NCBI GenBank assembly: GCA_044432945.1
Contig: JAWXUD010000003.1
Location: 11,500 to 75,499 of the forward strand
DNA from: JAWXUD01 sp044432945
GTDB taxonomy: Bacteria; Cyanobacteriota; Vampirovibrionia; Gastranaerophilales; Gastranaerophilaceae
DNA length: 64,000 bases
Direction of reading: 5' to 3'
A program made the position numbers and the translations under genes. The notes beneath the pieces were generated by a model. The model made no database searches, had not been told where the DNA came from, and worked only from the letters and a program-made list of their open reading frames with translations. This document shows, piece by piece, positions 33,650 to 41,304 of this stretch. Every line of letters begins with the position of its first letter. Position 1 is the first letter of the stretch.

Positions 33650-34678
33650 ATGGCGGGTATTGATTTTAGTACCGATAAATCGATTTATGATAATAGACAA
33701 ACACAAAGAGTTGTTCCAGTGGTAAAAGCTACTGAAGAAATAAATTCAGCTTTTACTGTTGAGCAAGAAGGACCTAGATATCTTGTACAAGGTAGAGCTT
33801 TTGACAAAGATCCTTATGATGAAATTAATGGTGAAATTGAGGATTTTAAACAGGGTCAAATTGGTGATTGTTATCTTTTAAGTTCATTGTACTCATTATC
33901 AAGAACTACTGAAGGTGCTGTGCAATTGAAGAATAATATAAAGAAAAATGAGAATAGTTATACTGTAACATTGCCAGGAGCTTTGGCTGTGGCAGATGAT
34001 TTTAAAAGTGATAAATTAATTTCTTCTATCCGAGGACATTATGTCATAACTCGAGCAGAGTTCGATGAGGCTGTCAGAAGCGGAGAATATGTTAAAAATG
34101 ATCCAGATGTAATCTTGTACGAGCTAGCTTTTGAAAAATATAGAGAAGATGTTTTAGCTACAAATGAGGCTAATGGGCATGTTGATGATCAATATGTTGG
34201 TAGCGGTACGATTGCTGATCCATTAGAAGGTGGTTGGACGTCTGATTCTAATTTTATTTTAACAGGTGAAAAGTCTATGCAATATAATGGTAATTATGAG
34301 AAATCTCTAGAAGTTCCAACATACCAAATTCAAAGTGTTGATCCTACTACGTACGATTATGTCAATTCTGAAAGACTTAGCTCTTTATTGGATAAAAAGA
34401 TGAATGATGAAGACAGATATTCAATGACAATAAGTTTTAAGTTAGGATTGGGTGCTGGTAAGCATGGAAACCATGCATTATCAATTAAAAGAGTTGATGA
34501 AGAAAATATATATATTGTTAATCCTTGGGACACTTCAAAAGAACATGCTATGTCAAGAAAAACTTTTTTAAATTCAGCATACCGTGTTAGTATTCAAGAT
34601 ACTGAATCAAATATGTTTTCAAAATGCATGGACATGTTTGAAGATACAAAATATATTATAAAAGAGTATTTTCAATAA
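33650..34678 (+). CDS. Calpain-like (family C2) cysteine peptidase
   Basis: A 342-aa predicted papain-fold protease of calpain type. The oxyanion Gln68 and nucleophile Cys74 are in KQGQIGDCYLLSSLYSL, with the same six-residue spacing as calpains (QG-x-x-GDC-W). His275 is in KHGNHALSIKRV and Asn291 in YIVNPWD, matching the family's G-H-A and N-P-W motifs. The residues between (about 90-260) hold the usual helical part. There is no signal peptide, no membrane helix and no EF-hand or C2 domain. ATG at 33650 has AGGAGATGA upstream. It stands alone, convergent with the M29 peptidase gene. Target unknown; self, defence or host-directed roles are all open. Confidence 0.82.
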   Translation: MAGIDFSTDKSIYDNRQTQRVVPVVKATEEINSAFTVEQEGPRYLVQGRAFDKDPYDEINGEIEDFKQGQIGDCYLLSSLYSLSRTTEGAVQLKNNIKKNENSYTVTLPGALAVADDFKSDKLISSIRGHYVITRAEFDEAVRSGEYVKNDPDVILYELAFEKYREDVLATNEANGHVDDQYVGSGTIADPLEGGWTSDSNFILTGEKSMQYNGNYEKSLEVPTYQIQSVDPTTYDYVNSERLSSLLDKKMNDEDRYSMTISFKLGLGAGKHGNHALSIKRVDEENIYIVNPWDTSKEHAMSRKTFLNSAYRVSIQDTESNMFSKCMDMFEDTKYIIKEYFQ

Positions 34679-34682
34679 ATAA

Positions 34683-35789
34683 CTAAATCAAAAACTTACC
34701 GTTTTCATAAATCAAAACGTCATCAGCGAAAATTTGTCCGCCGTTTTTCATGTTCTTTATCAAGTCCCAATGTAGTCCAGATTCGTTTTTGCCACCAGTT
34801 TCTGGATATGATGCTCCGACTGCCATATGGATTGAACCACCGATTTTTTCATCAAAAAGTATGTTCCCTGTTATTTCTTGGATCTCTTCGTTTGTACCGA
34901 TAGCGATTTCGCCAATCCCACGAGAGCCTTCGTCCATGTCAAACATTGCGTTCAAAAATGCTTCACCTTTTTCAGCTATCGCTTTTACTACTTGCCCTTT
35001 TTCTATGATTAGGTGAACGCCGTGTGCTTCGTTACCACGATAGTTTTGAGGGAAATCGAAATAAATTTCACCATCAACTTCATTTTCAACAGGTGATGTG
35101 AAAACCTCGCCATCAGGGAAGTTGTTCAATCCTGCACAACTAATCCATTTGCGACCTTTTACGCCATATGTAATATCGGTTTTTTCGCCAACAACTCGAA
35201 CTTTTTCGACTTTATTCAGGTAATTAGCCCAATTAATTTGTTTGTCGTTTAATTCTTGCAATTTCGCTACTGGATCATCGCAATCAAGGTAACAGGCTTT
35301 GAATAAAAATTCGGTATAATCATCTAAAGACATTTTTGCCTCTTGAGCTAGGGCTTGAGTAGGCACATCGGCAATAACCCAACTAGCTTCGCCTAGAGCA
35401 GAACGTCTAAGCAATGTTTCTGATAAATGTTTTGTAGCTTTTCCACGCCTAGCGAGTTTTGACAAGTCAGCACGAGCCATGTTTTTTGTGTTAAGTGGTC
35501 CGCCAAGTGAAATATATTTATTAACTTTTTGATATTCCATCTCAGTTATTGGGTCGACATAGTCCAATTGTTCATCGCTTGCATATTTTATGAAAAGTTC
35601 AGCCATATCGCCAATTGCGGTTCTAATAAGAGGGTGTCCTCCACGTTCTAATACTCTTTTGTAAACGGCTTTTGCTAGATGTTTTGTGAAAACGCTTTCT
35701 CCACGAATTATTACTAAATCACCTTTTTGCACGTTTGTAGAATAATCTACTAAAACTTTTGCGTATTTATCCCAAACTGAATTTTTCAT
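34683..35789 (-). CDS. Aminopeptidase, family M29
   Basis: Metal-dependent exopeptidase removing N-terminal residues. The 368-aa protein follows the AmpS/thermophilic aminopeptidase plan. WISCAGLNNFPDGEVFTSPVE carries one metal-binding Glu, MDEGSRGIGEIAIGTNEEI another, and GSIHMAVGASYPETGG with SGLHWDLI the His and Asp ligands. The N-terminal part has VQKGDLVIIRGE. It ends 5 nt from the convergent calpain-like stop. A clear housekeeping-type gene. Confidence 0.93.
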   Translation of the reverse strand: MKNSVWDKYAKVLVDYSTNVQKGDLVIIRGESVFTKHLAKAVYKRVLERGGHPLIRTAIGDMAELFIKYASDEQLDYVDPITEMEYQKVNKYISLGGPLNTKNMARADLSKLARRGKATKHLSETLLRRSALGEASWVIADVPTQALAQEAKMSLDDYTEFLFKACYLDCDDPVAKLQELNDKQINWANYLNKVEKVRVVGEKTDITYGVKGRKWISCAGLNNFPDGEVFTSPVENEVDGEIYFDFPQNYRGNEAHGVHLIIEKGQVVKAIAEKGEAFLNAMFDMDEGSRGIGEIAIGTNEEIQEITGNILFDEKIGGSIHMAVGASYPETGGKNESGLHWDLIKNMKNGGQIFADDVLIYENGKFLI

Positions 35790-35813
35790 AATTTCTCCTT
35801 TAATTTATGGAAT

Positions 35814-36620
35814 TTATAATTCTTCTGACAAGCTTTGAGGGTTATTTTTAGGCTTTAATACAACCCCTCGTTTTGAATTTTTTATAAATTCTATCATTTT
35901 TTCGATGTATTCGTTAGTTGGTATTTCATTTTGAATTTTTTCGATAGTTTGAGTTGTGTTATATTCGCCAGAAATAAATAATTTAAACGCTTTGTTTACA
36001 TTAGTTCTCACTTCAAGTGGCACTCCACGTCTTTTAAGTGCAATAACATTTAGTCCACGAGGAGAGCAAGGTCTGCCATCGTATTTTGCGTATGGTAAAA
36101 TGTCTTGACGTGATGCTGAAAATCCACTAACAATCGCCATATCGCCGATTTTGATATTTTGGTGAAACACGCTCATTCCACCGATGAATGCCCCAAAACC
36201 TACGTGAACATGTCCACCTAATGTCGCTAAATTTGCTAAAATAACTTGGTCATCTAAAACGCAGTTGTGTGCAACGTGAGAGCCAACCATTAATAAGCAT
36301 TTATCGCCAATTCTTGTTGTAAAATCTCCACAAGCTGCACCACGATGAACAGTTACGTTTTCTTTGATAATTGTGCCGTTACCGATAACGACTTTTGTTA
36401 CTTCGCCTTTGTAGCCCAAATCCTGAGGTGCAGAGCCGATTGTAGCAAATGATGAAATTGTGCAACCTTCACCGATTTCAGTGAATTCTATGCTGACATG
36501 AGAGTGTACTTGTGTTTTGTTGCCGATTTTTACGTTTTCACCGATTACTACATAAGCTCCAATAATTGCGTCTTCTGCAATTTGTGCTGTTGGGTGAATT
36601 ATTGCGGTTTTATCTATCAT
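35814..36620 (-). CDS. lpxA: UDP-N-acetylglucosamine O-acyltransferase LpxA
   Basis: First step of lipid A synthesis: moves a 3-hydroxyacyl chain from ACP to UDP-GlcNAc. The 268-aa protein has the left-handed beta-helix hexapeptide repeats through residue about 185 and the LpxA signature with catalytic His118 in GSHVAHNC. GGHVHVGFGAFIGGMSVFHQ and LNVIALKRRGV lead into the C-terminal helices. No lpxB, lpxC, lpxD or fabZ is adjacent, so the pathway is scattered. Presence of this enzyme implies an LPS outer membrane. SD GAGGAAAAT precedes the ATG. Confidence 0.95.
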   Translation of the reverse strand: MIDKTAIIHPTAQIAEDAIIGAYVVIGENVKIGNKTQVHSHVSIEFTEIGEGCTISSFATIGSAPQDLGYKGEVTKVVIGNGTIIKENVTVHRGAACGDFTTRIGDKCLLMVGSHVAHNCVLDDQVILANLATLGGHVHVGFGAFIGGMSVFHQNIKIGDMAIVSGFSASRQDILPYAKYDGRPCSPRGLNVIALKRRGVPLEVRTNVNKAFKLFISGEYNTTQTIEKIQNEIPTNEYIEKMIEFIKNSKRGVVLKPKNNPQSLSEEL

Positions 36621-36701
36621 ATATTTTCCTCTTCTTAATCTCTATAAATAAATTATAGTACAAATGAGAGAAATATGATATATTTTAATATTTATTTAAT
36701 A

Positions 36702-38399
36702 TTATCTGTGTGCTTTTTTGCCACGAACAAATTGTTGCGATAACTCTTCAAGTCTAGCATTCATTCCGTTGTGAGTATCGATGTTGTGTCGTTCCACGAA
36801 ATCGTAGGCGTCATCAAGGTTTTCATACATTTTATCTAAAATCTTAGGAGAATGTGAATCCGCAACTAGTTCTAACATCAATGTAAACACTTTTTGAATA
36901 ACTTGAACATCTTCCGCACCTTTTTGACCCAATAGTATAGTTGAAAATTTTAGGTTTTCGATAAGTTCTTTTGTGTTAGGGCTTTTGGTTTTTTTATATA
37001 GATTATCGATATGTTCGTATGTTTTAAATATAGCAAGCAAATATGTATCTGCTAATTTTTGACTTTCATTTCCAGGATAATCATCAATAAATTTCATAGA
37101 TAGAGGGTTTGTTTTTTCGATACGTTCATATGATTTTCGGGTTAATTCTGGTTGATGTGGGTAATAATCTATAACCATTTCATAATCATCAGGGTCAAGT
37201 CCTCTTTCTTCAAGCCAGCCATTAAATTTTTCTTTATATTTCATTGGCGTGGTATCAAGTTCATAAAAAGTTTCGTTTTCTTCTTTAACTTTTTTCCAAG
37301 CACCACGAATGTTCTCTGACATTTTGGCTTTATATTTACGGTTTAAATCCCAGAAGGCTTTTAGAGATGACGATTTTTCTTTTGATAAATCTAGTGGTTT
37401 TTGAGTTTCTGCTGATGAGAAATCTTTAAACCCTTTGCCTTTCATAAAACTACTCATCGCTTTTTTTATCGGTTCTGCACCGTGATATCCCCAAGCTTTT
37501 TTCATTACTCGAGAGAAAACCTCAGCTTGTTCAGGGTTGTTGCGATAAAATTCTTTTTGACGTTCAGACATCTCAAGAAGTTTTTCTGGATTTTCTTGAT
37601 AATATTTGATTAGACTTTCAGAAATATGTTTTTTATGATCTTCTGATAACGGTCCACGTTTTATGAAAATCGGCTCACCGTCAGCTTCTTGTAATTTGCG
37701 TTCAATGCTCATCATTCTATTTTCTGTCATTTGTTTGGTCAAGCGTTCGTTGTATTCAACGTCTGAAAATTTTAAAACGTGTCCATAGTTTTTGTCTACT
37801 GTCGGGATTTGAAGTTTTTTCATTGTGTGATATAAATCAGTCCCATCTGTATATTTTTTCAAGTCGTTGATTGAAAATCCATCGCCCCAATAAAGTTTTA
37901 ATAGTTGCAGAGAAACATCTTCTTCAGAGTCAAAATGTTCTAATTCGCCTTTTTTGATTTTGTCAAAAAGAGTGCCTTCTCTAAAAGTCGCTTGATTATC
38001 TTCTACAACATTTTCAAATTCAGGGAATTTTATTTTTGCTTCATCTAGTGAAAAACATTCTTTTAGCTCTGAATATGCTCTTTTGTGAATGTCGATTAAA
38101 GTTTCTTGTGCGTTGTTTCCTTGCTCAATGACATTAGTTGCCAGTTCACGAACTTTTGGAGGGTATAGATTAGGTATTTTTTCAGCGAGGTTGTCGAGTC
38201 CTTCGATGGTTTTTTTAAGGTTAATACTATATCCACCAGTGAAATTTATTGAGCTTAAATAATTTTGGGTGCTTGGCATGTTTTTGCCATAATCACTTGC
38301 GTTAGTTAGGGGATTTGTTTGTTGTTCATGAATATTTTTATTGCTTTTTATATTATTATTTTTCGTTGTGTTTGTGAGGGTTATGCTATTTATTTTCAT
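36702..38399 (-). CDS. Lineage-specific helical protein with N-terminal FTG motif
   Basis: A 565-aa protein of unknown function. The first 50 residues are Asn/Thr-rich and look disordered, then INFTGGYSINL (F53-T54-G55). The remainder is charged and helical. In the middle (about 245-320) a segment reads HKKHISESLIKYYQENPEKL then REKEFY-like RQKEFYRNNPEQ, resembling the DNA-binding NUMOD3-type repeats (S-E-x-x-K-K-I-S-x-x-L), and KAFWDLNRKYKAKMSENIRG is a second such stretch. No signal peptide. SD GGAGAAACC precedes the ATG. Comparable N-termini are found at 20.3 and 43.1 kb. Confidence 0.65.
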   Translation of the reverse strand: MKINSITLTNTTKNNNIKSNKNIHEQQTNPLTNASDYGKNMPSTQNYLSSINFTGGYSINLKKTIEGLDNLAEKIPNLYPPKVRELATNVIEQGNNAQETLIDIHKRAYSELKECFSLDEAKIKFPEFENVVEDNQATFREGTLFDKIKKGELEHFDSEEDVSLQLLKLYWGDGFSINDLKKYTDGTDLYHTMKKLQIPTVDKNYGHVLKFSDVEYNERLTKQMTENRMMSIERKLQEADGEPIFIKRGPLSEDHKKHISESLIKYYQENPEKLLEMSERQKEFYRNNPEQAEVFSRVMKKAWGYHGAEPIKKAMSSFMKGKGFKDFSSAETQKPLDLSKEKSSSLKAFWDLNRKYKAKMSENIRGAWKKVKEENETFYELDTTPMKYKEKFNGWLEERGLDPDDYEMVIDYYPHQPELTRKSYERIEKTNPLSMKFIDDYPGNESQKLADTYLLAIFKTYEHIDNLYKKTKSPNTKELIENLKFSTILLGQKGAEDVQVIQKVFTLMLELVADSHSPKILDKMYENLDDAYDFVERHNIDTHNGMNARLEELSQQFVRGKKAHR

Positions 38400-38500
38400 G
38401 GTTTCTCCGTAATCTTAGTAGATAAAAGTATCTAAAGATTTTTTTTTGCTATTTATCTTAATTTTTTAGAGGATTTTTATTTAGGGGGATTTTTAGGGTT

Positions 38501-39325
38501 TTATGATTTGACGCCACCTTGTAGTATGTCTGTTATGAAATATTTTTTACCTAATAAGAAAACTCCAACAACGGGTATCGTGCAGATGACAGAGCAGGCT
38601 AATAATTCGCCCCATTGAGTGGTTTCTCTAAAGCTTCCTTTAAAAATCGCTAATCCGACAGGAAGTGTTCTCATGCTTTCAGAATTTGTAGCAATTAATG
38701 GCCACAAAAAGCTGTTCCACGAACTCACGAATGTGAAAATCGCCAAAGTTGCGATTGTTGGTAGGGCAAGCGGTAGTGCGATTTTGAAAAAAGTTTGAAA
38801 TAGGTTGCAACCATCAATTCTGGCACTCTCTTCTAAATCCTTTGGCAATCCTAAAAAATACTGTCGCATCAAAAATATTCCAAACCCTCCGAAAAGTGCT
38901 GGTAGGATTAGGGCTTGATAGGTGTCGATAAGGTTCATCTCACGCATTAAAAAGAATAATGGAATAATGTTCACTTGTGGTGGGATAAGCATTGTGATTA
39001 GGATTAATAAAAAAATGCCGTTTTTGTACTTGAAGTTTAGTCTTGCGAAAGCGTATCCTGCTAGTGATGCGAAAAGCACTTGCCCAATAGTCGTTATCGT
39101 AGCAATTATAAGACTGTTGAAGAAATATTTGCTTATTGGAATGTCATCAAATACGTTTTTGTAATTATTAAAGGTTGGGTTGTTTGTTGAAATTGTTGTA
39201 GTTTTTGAAAAAATTTCACCCTCAGGGGCAAATGATAAACTAACCATCGCAAAAAATGGATATAGCATACTTATTGCAATCACTATTAAAGTTATGTAGC
39301 CTAAAAATACGTGGAATTTTTTCAT
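38501..39325 (-). CDS. Carbohydrate ABC transporter permease, MalG-like
   Basis: Inner-membrane subunit of a CUT1-type sugar importer. Six membrane helices fit the 274 aa; the EAA loop that docks the ATPase reads LEESARIDGCNLFQTFFKIALPLALP. TFVSSWNSFLWPLI and the TLPVGLAIFKG ending are typical of MalG/UgpE proteins. The partner permease, binding protein and ATPase are not in the neighbouring genes, which are unrelated and on other strands or unknown. It must therefore work with components elsewhere, or be a relic. The start at 39325 has no strong SD. Confidence 0.92.
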   Translation of the reverse strand: MKKFHVFLGYITLIVIAISMLYPFFAMVSLSFAPEGEIFSKTTTISTNNPTFNNYKNVFDDIPISKYFFNSLIIATITTIGQVLFASLAGYAFARLNFKYKNGIFLLILITMLIPPQVNIIPLFFLMREMNLIDTYQALILPALFGGFGIFLMRQYFLGLPKDLEESARIDGCNLFQTFFKIALPLALPTIATLAIFTFVSSWNSFLWPLIATNSESMRTLPVGLAIFKGSFRETTQWGELLACSVICTIPVVGVFLLGKKYFITDILQGGVKS

Positions 39326-39364
39326 ATATTTATTTTAACATCAAAAAATATTATTGAATATTTC

Positions 39365-39646
39365 TTAGTTGAACCCTGTTAAAGAAAAATTTACATCTAG
39401 TTGTGAATAAACTTTTTCAAGTAGTTGATGAGCATTCATATCAAGTCCTTCAGCAATTTTACATAATGTTATCAATTTTATATCTTTGCAAATCCCTAGT
39501 TCAACATCTCTCCAAGTTGATTTTGACATCGAAGATTCAGCACTGATTAAATAAATAGTTTTGTTAAGCTTTTTTCTTTCATTACAAATCACTTGACCAA
39601 TAGCTTTTATAAGTATCTCACCATTCTTAGAAAAATTTTCTTGCAT
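39365..39646 (-). CDS. XRE-type HTH protein
   Basis: A 93-aa DNA-binding protein. The HTH covers about residues 15-75: VICNERKKLNKTIYLISAES, MSKSTWRDVELG and LITLCKIAEGLDMNAHQLL, the standard five-helix Cro/CI layout with a rather degenerate first helix pair. It lies 39 nt upstream of the ABC permease gene on the same strand and divergent from a pilin gene; either could be its target. Confidence 0.75.
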   Translation of the reverse strand: MQENFSKNGEILIKAIGQVICNERKKLNKTIYLISAESSMSKSTWRDVELGICKDIKLITLCKIAEGLDMNAHQLLEKVYSQLDVNFSLTGFN

Positions 39647-39757
39647 AATATCAAGTTTAGTGTTAAATTAAAAATATTAGAACGGTGTGCCGACCCAATT
39701 ATGGCAAAAATGTAGGTTGGGGCTTGCCCTAAAATAAAAAACGAAAGGAAATGATTT

Positions 39758-40987
39758 ATGGAAACGAACAAGAACGAACAGAATCAGTGTGATAGGAAAT
39801 CAAAGTTTGTTAAACTAATTCTCCTCCGCTGGAACGCAAGCGAGCAGAGGCAGAAAGCGAAAACCACGCTTTTCGCACTGCCGTTTAATGCGAGTGAAGC
39901 AAGACGGGGTGGCAACGAAGTTGACGGGGTGGTTTCAATGAGAAAGCGTTTTGCGTTTACCCTCGCAGAGGTTTTAATCACCCTTGGTGTCATCGGGGTT
40001 GTGTCGGCGATGACTTTGCCAAGTTTAATTAGCAATTATCAGAGTAATGCTTTAGAAAAGAAACAACTTCTTTTTGAAGATCGTATTGAAGAGGCGATGA
40101 ATCAAATGAGATTTCATGAAAAGCTTACTGGGTATTCTAGTGCTGAAGATTTTGTCGATGAGTTTTCTAAATATATAAAAATTAATGAAATATGTATGAG
40201 CGGAGAGTTAGAAAATTGTTTTCCTGAAGAAATATATTCGCCTGGTTTTAATAAATATTTGTCACTAAGTTTGGATGACCTAGCGACAGGCAATGATTTT
40301 GCAAGTGCTACAGACGGCTCAGATTTTTCAAGTAATAATGTAACAGTTATATTTGCAGACGGTATTCACGCATTAATGAATTATAATAAAAATTGTGAAT
40401 GGTTGGATCCATATAGTTCAGGAGCTAATCGTTCTGAAGCAAGTTCTTGTATAGCTATGTTAGCAGATCTGAATGGTAATAGTGGTAAAAATACAATAGG
40501 GAATGATATAATTGGAATAAATGCTAATTTTTTAGTTTGTTTAGAGAGTGGGTTGTGTGTAGAAACTGGTGATACGGCTTATTCAGCTTTAAATACATGT
40601 ACAGGTAGTGAAGATTATATTTGGGATACAACTGGTGATGATAATTTGTATTGTGCTGAAAATTATTGGGCTGGAGCTATGAAAGCTTGTGCCGAAAAGG
40701 ATATGGATTTGATGTCGCAAGCTCAAGCCTTAGAAGTGATTAATGAGATGTATGGTGTAGAGCTCACTTCCTATCCGACTGCTGCTAGCCTTTATTTTGG
40801 TACAGTTTCTTCTACGGCATTAATTACTTTGCAACCTCAGACTTATTATTTGAACAGAGTTGGAAATGATTCAACTGCTAGTCGGTTGCATATGGAAACT
40901 ATGACAACAACTGGTGTATGGATAGGTACTGGTGATACTTCTAAAAATTCTTCAAATTCAACTGCGAGATGTGTGCAGTCTAATTAA
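39758..40987 (+). CDS. Prepilin-type protein with repeat-derived N-terminal extension
   Basis: A type IV pilin-like (pseudopilin) surface protein. The prepilin leader is KRFAFTLAEVLITLGVIGVV: a basic stretch, cleavage before Phe, Glu at +5 and a hydrophobic helix. The residue before the cut is Ala, not the usual Gly. From the ATG at 39758 (SD AAAGGAAA) the leader would be about 65 residues, of which about 40 are encoded by an inverted copy of dispersed repeat B. An ATG at 39938 with GGGGTGG upstream would give a normal short leader. The C-terminal region has WAGAMKACAEKDMDLMS and ends ARCVQSN, an arrangement seen in FGE-like/DUF1566-type adhesin domains. A paralogue lies at 63.2 kb. Confidence 0.82.
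   Translation: METNKNEQNQCDRKSKFVKLILLRWNASEQRQKAKTTLFALPFNASEARRGGNEVDGVVSMRKRFAFTLAEVLITLGVIGVVSAMTLPSLISNYQSNALEKKQLLFEDRIEEAMNQMRFHEKLTGYSSAEDFVDEFSKYIKINEICMSGELENCFPEEIYSPGFNKYLSLSLDDLATGNDFASATDGSDFSSNNVTVIFADGIHALMNYNKNCEWLDPYSSGANRSEASSCIAMLADLNGNSGKNTIGNDIIGINANFLVCLESGLCVETGDTAYSALNTCTGSEDYIWDTTGDDNLYCAENYWAGAMKACAEKDMDLMSQAQALEVINEMYGVELTSYPTAASLYFGTVSSTALITLQPQTYYLNRVGNDSTASRLHMETMTTTGVWIGTGDTSKNSSNSTARCVQSN
39817..39935. repeat. Dispersed repeat unit B, copy 3 (inverted, inside pilin 5' region)
   Basis: Reads as the complement of units at 29985 and 30414: CTCCGCTGGAACGCAAGCGA through CCACGCTTTTCGCACTGCCG and TTTAATGCGAGTGAAGC to GGGGTGG. It is followed by a second GACGGGGTGGTTT end. 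It keeps the pilin reading frame open with no stop codon over its whole length. Confidence 0.85.
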
Positions 40988-40999
40988 TATTTTACAATT

Positions 41000-41040
41000 A
41001 AAATCCCGCCATCAAACAAATTTGATGGCGGGATTTTATT
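41000..41040. terminator. Bidirectional Rho-independent terminator
   Basis: A 17-bp perfect stem, AAAATCCCGCCATCAAA (41000-41016) and its complement (41021-41037), with a CAAA loop. It lies 12 nt after the pilin stop and 21 nt beyond the end of the minus-strand 44-aa gene. A-runs on one side and T-runs on the other let it serve both convergent transcripts. Confidence 0.9.
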
Positions 41041-41060
41041 ATAAAAAATGTATTACTATT

Positions 41061-41195
41061 TTAAATAACGAAATAGATTAAAGCGAACATTGCACATAGT
41101 GAGATTGAGCTGACTGCAAACCAAGTGTGCATTACTGGGTGTTGATATTGCCAAATTTCTTTTATTGTAGTTGTTGCGTTTTCGATTTGTTGCAT
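41061..41195 (-). CDS. Small single-pass membrane protein (44 aa)
   Basis: A short gene with a strong GGAGAAG site 5 nt before the ATG at 41195 and a TAA at 41061-41063. The product opens MQQIENATTTIKEIWQYQHP, then has one hydrophobic helix at the very C-terminus (WFAVSSISLCAMFALIYFVI). It would be tail-anchored with a polar N-terminal domain in the cytoplasm. It ends just before a bidirectional terminator, as a real gene would. Function unknown; size and layout recall small membrane subunits or regulators. Confidence 0.65.
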   Translation of the reverse strand: MQQIENATTTIKEIWQYQHPVMHTWFAVSSISLCAMFALIYFVI

Positions 41196-41304
41196 CTCGT
41201 CTTCTCCATAACTTTTATTTTATATATTCTATTTTCCACATTTAACAGATTTGCACATCACCTAATTGGTTGAATTTTTTTAATCTTTCGGGTAATATCA
41301 AAGT

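Noticed and set aside
39690..39735. GC-richer stretch before the pilin gene (ACCCAAT...GTTGGGG) as a terminator
   Set aside because: The arms pair imperfectly and no T run follows; it looks more like a fragment of a dispersed repeat.
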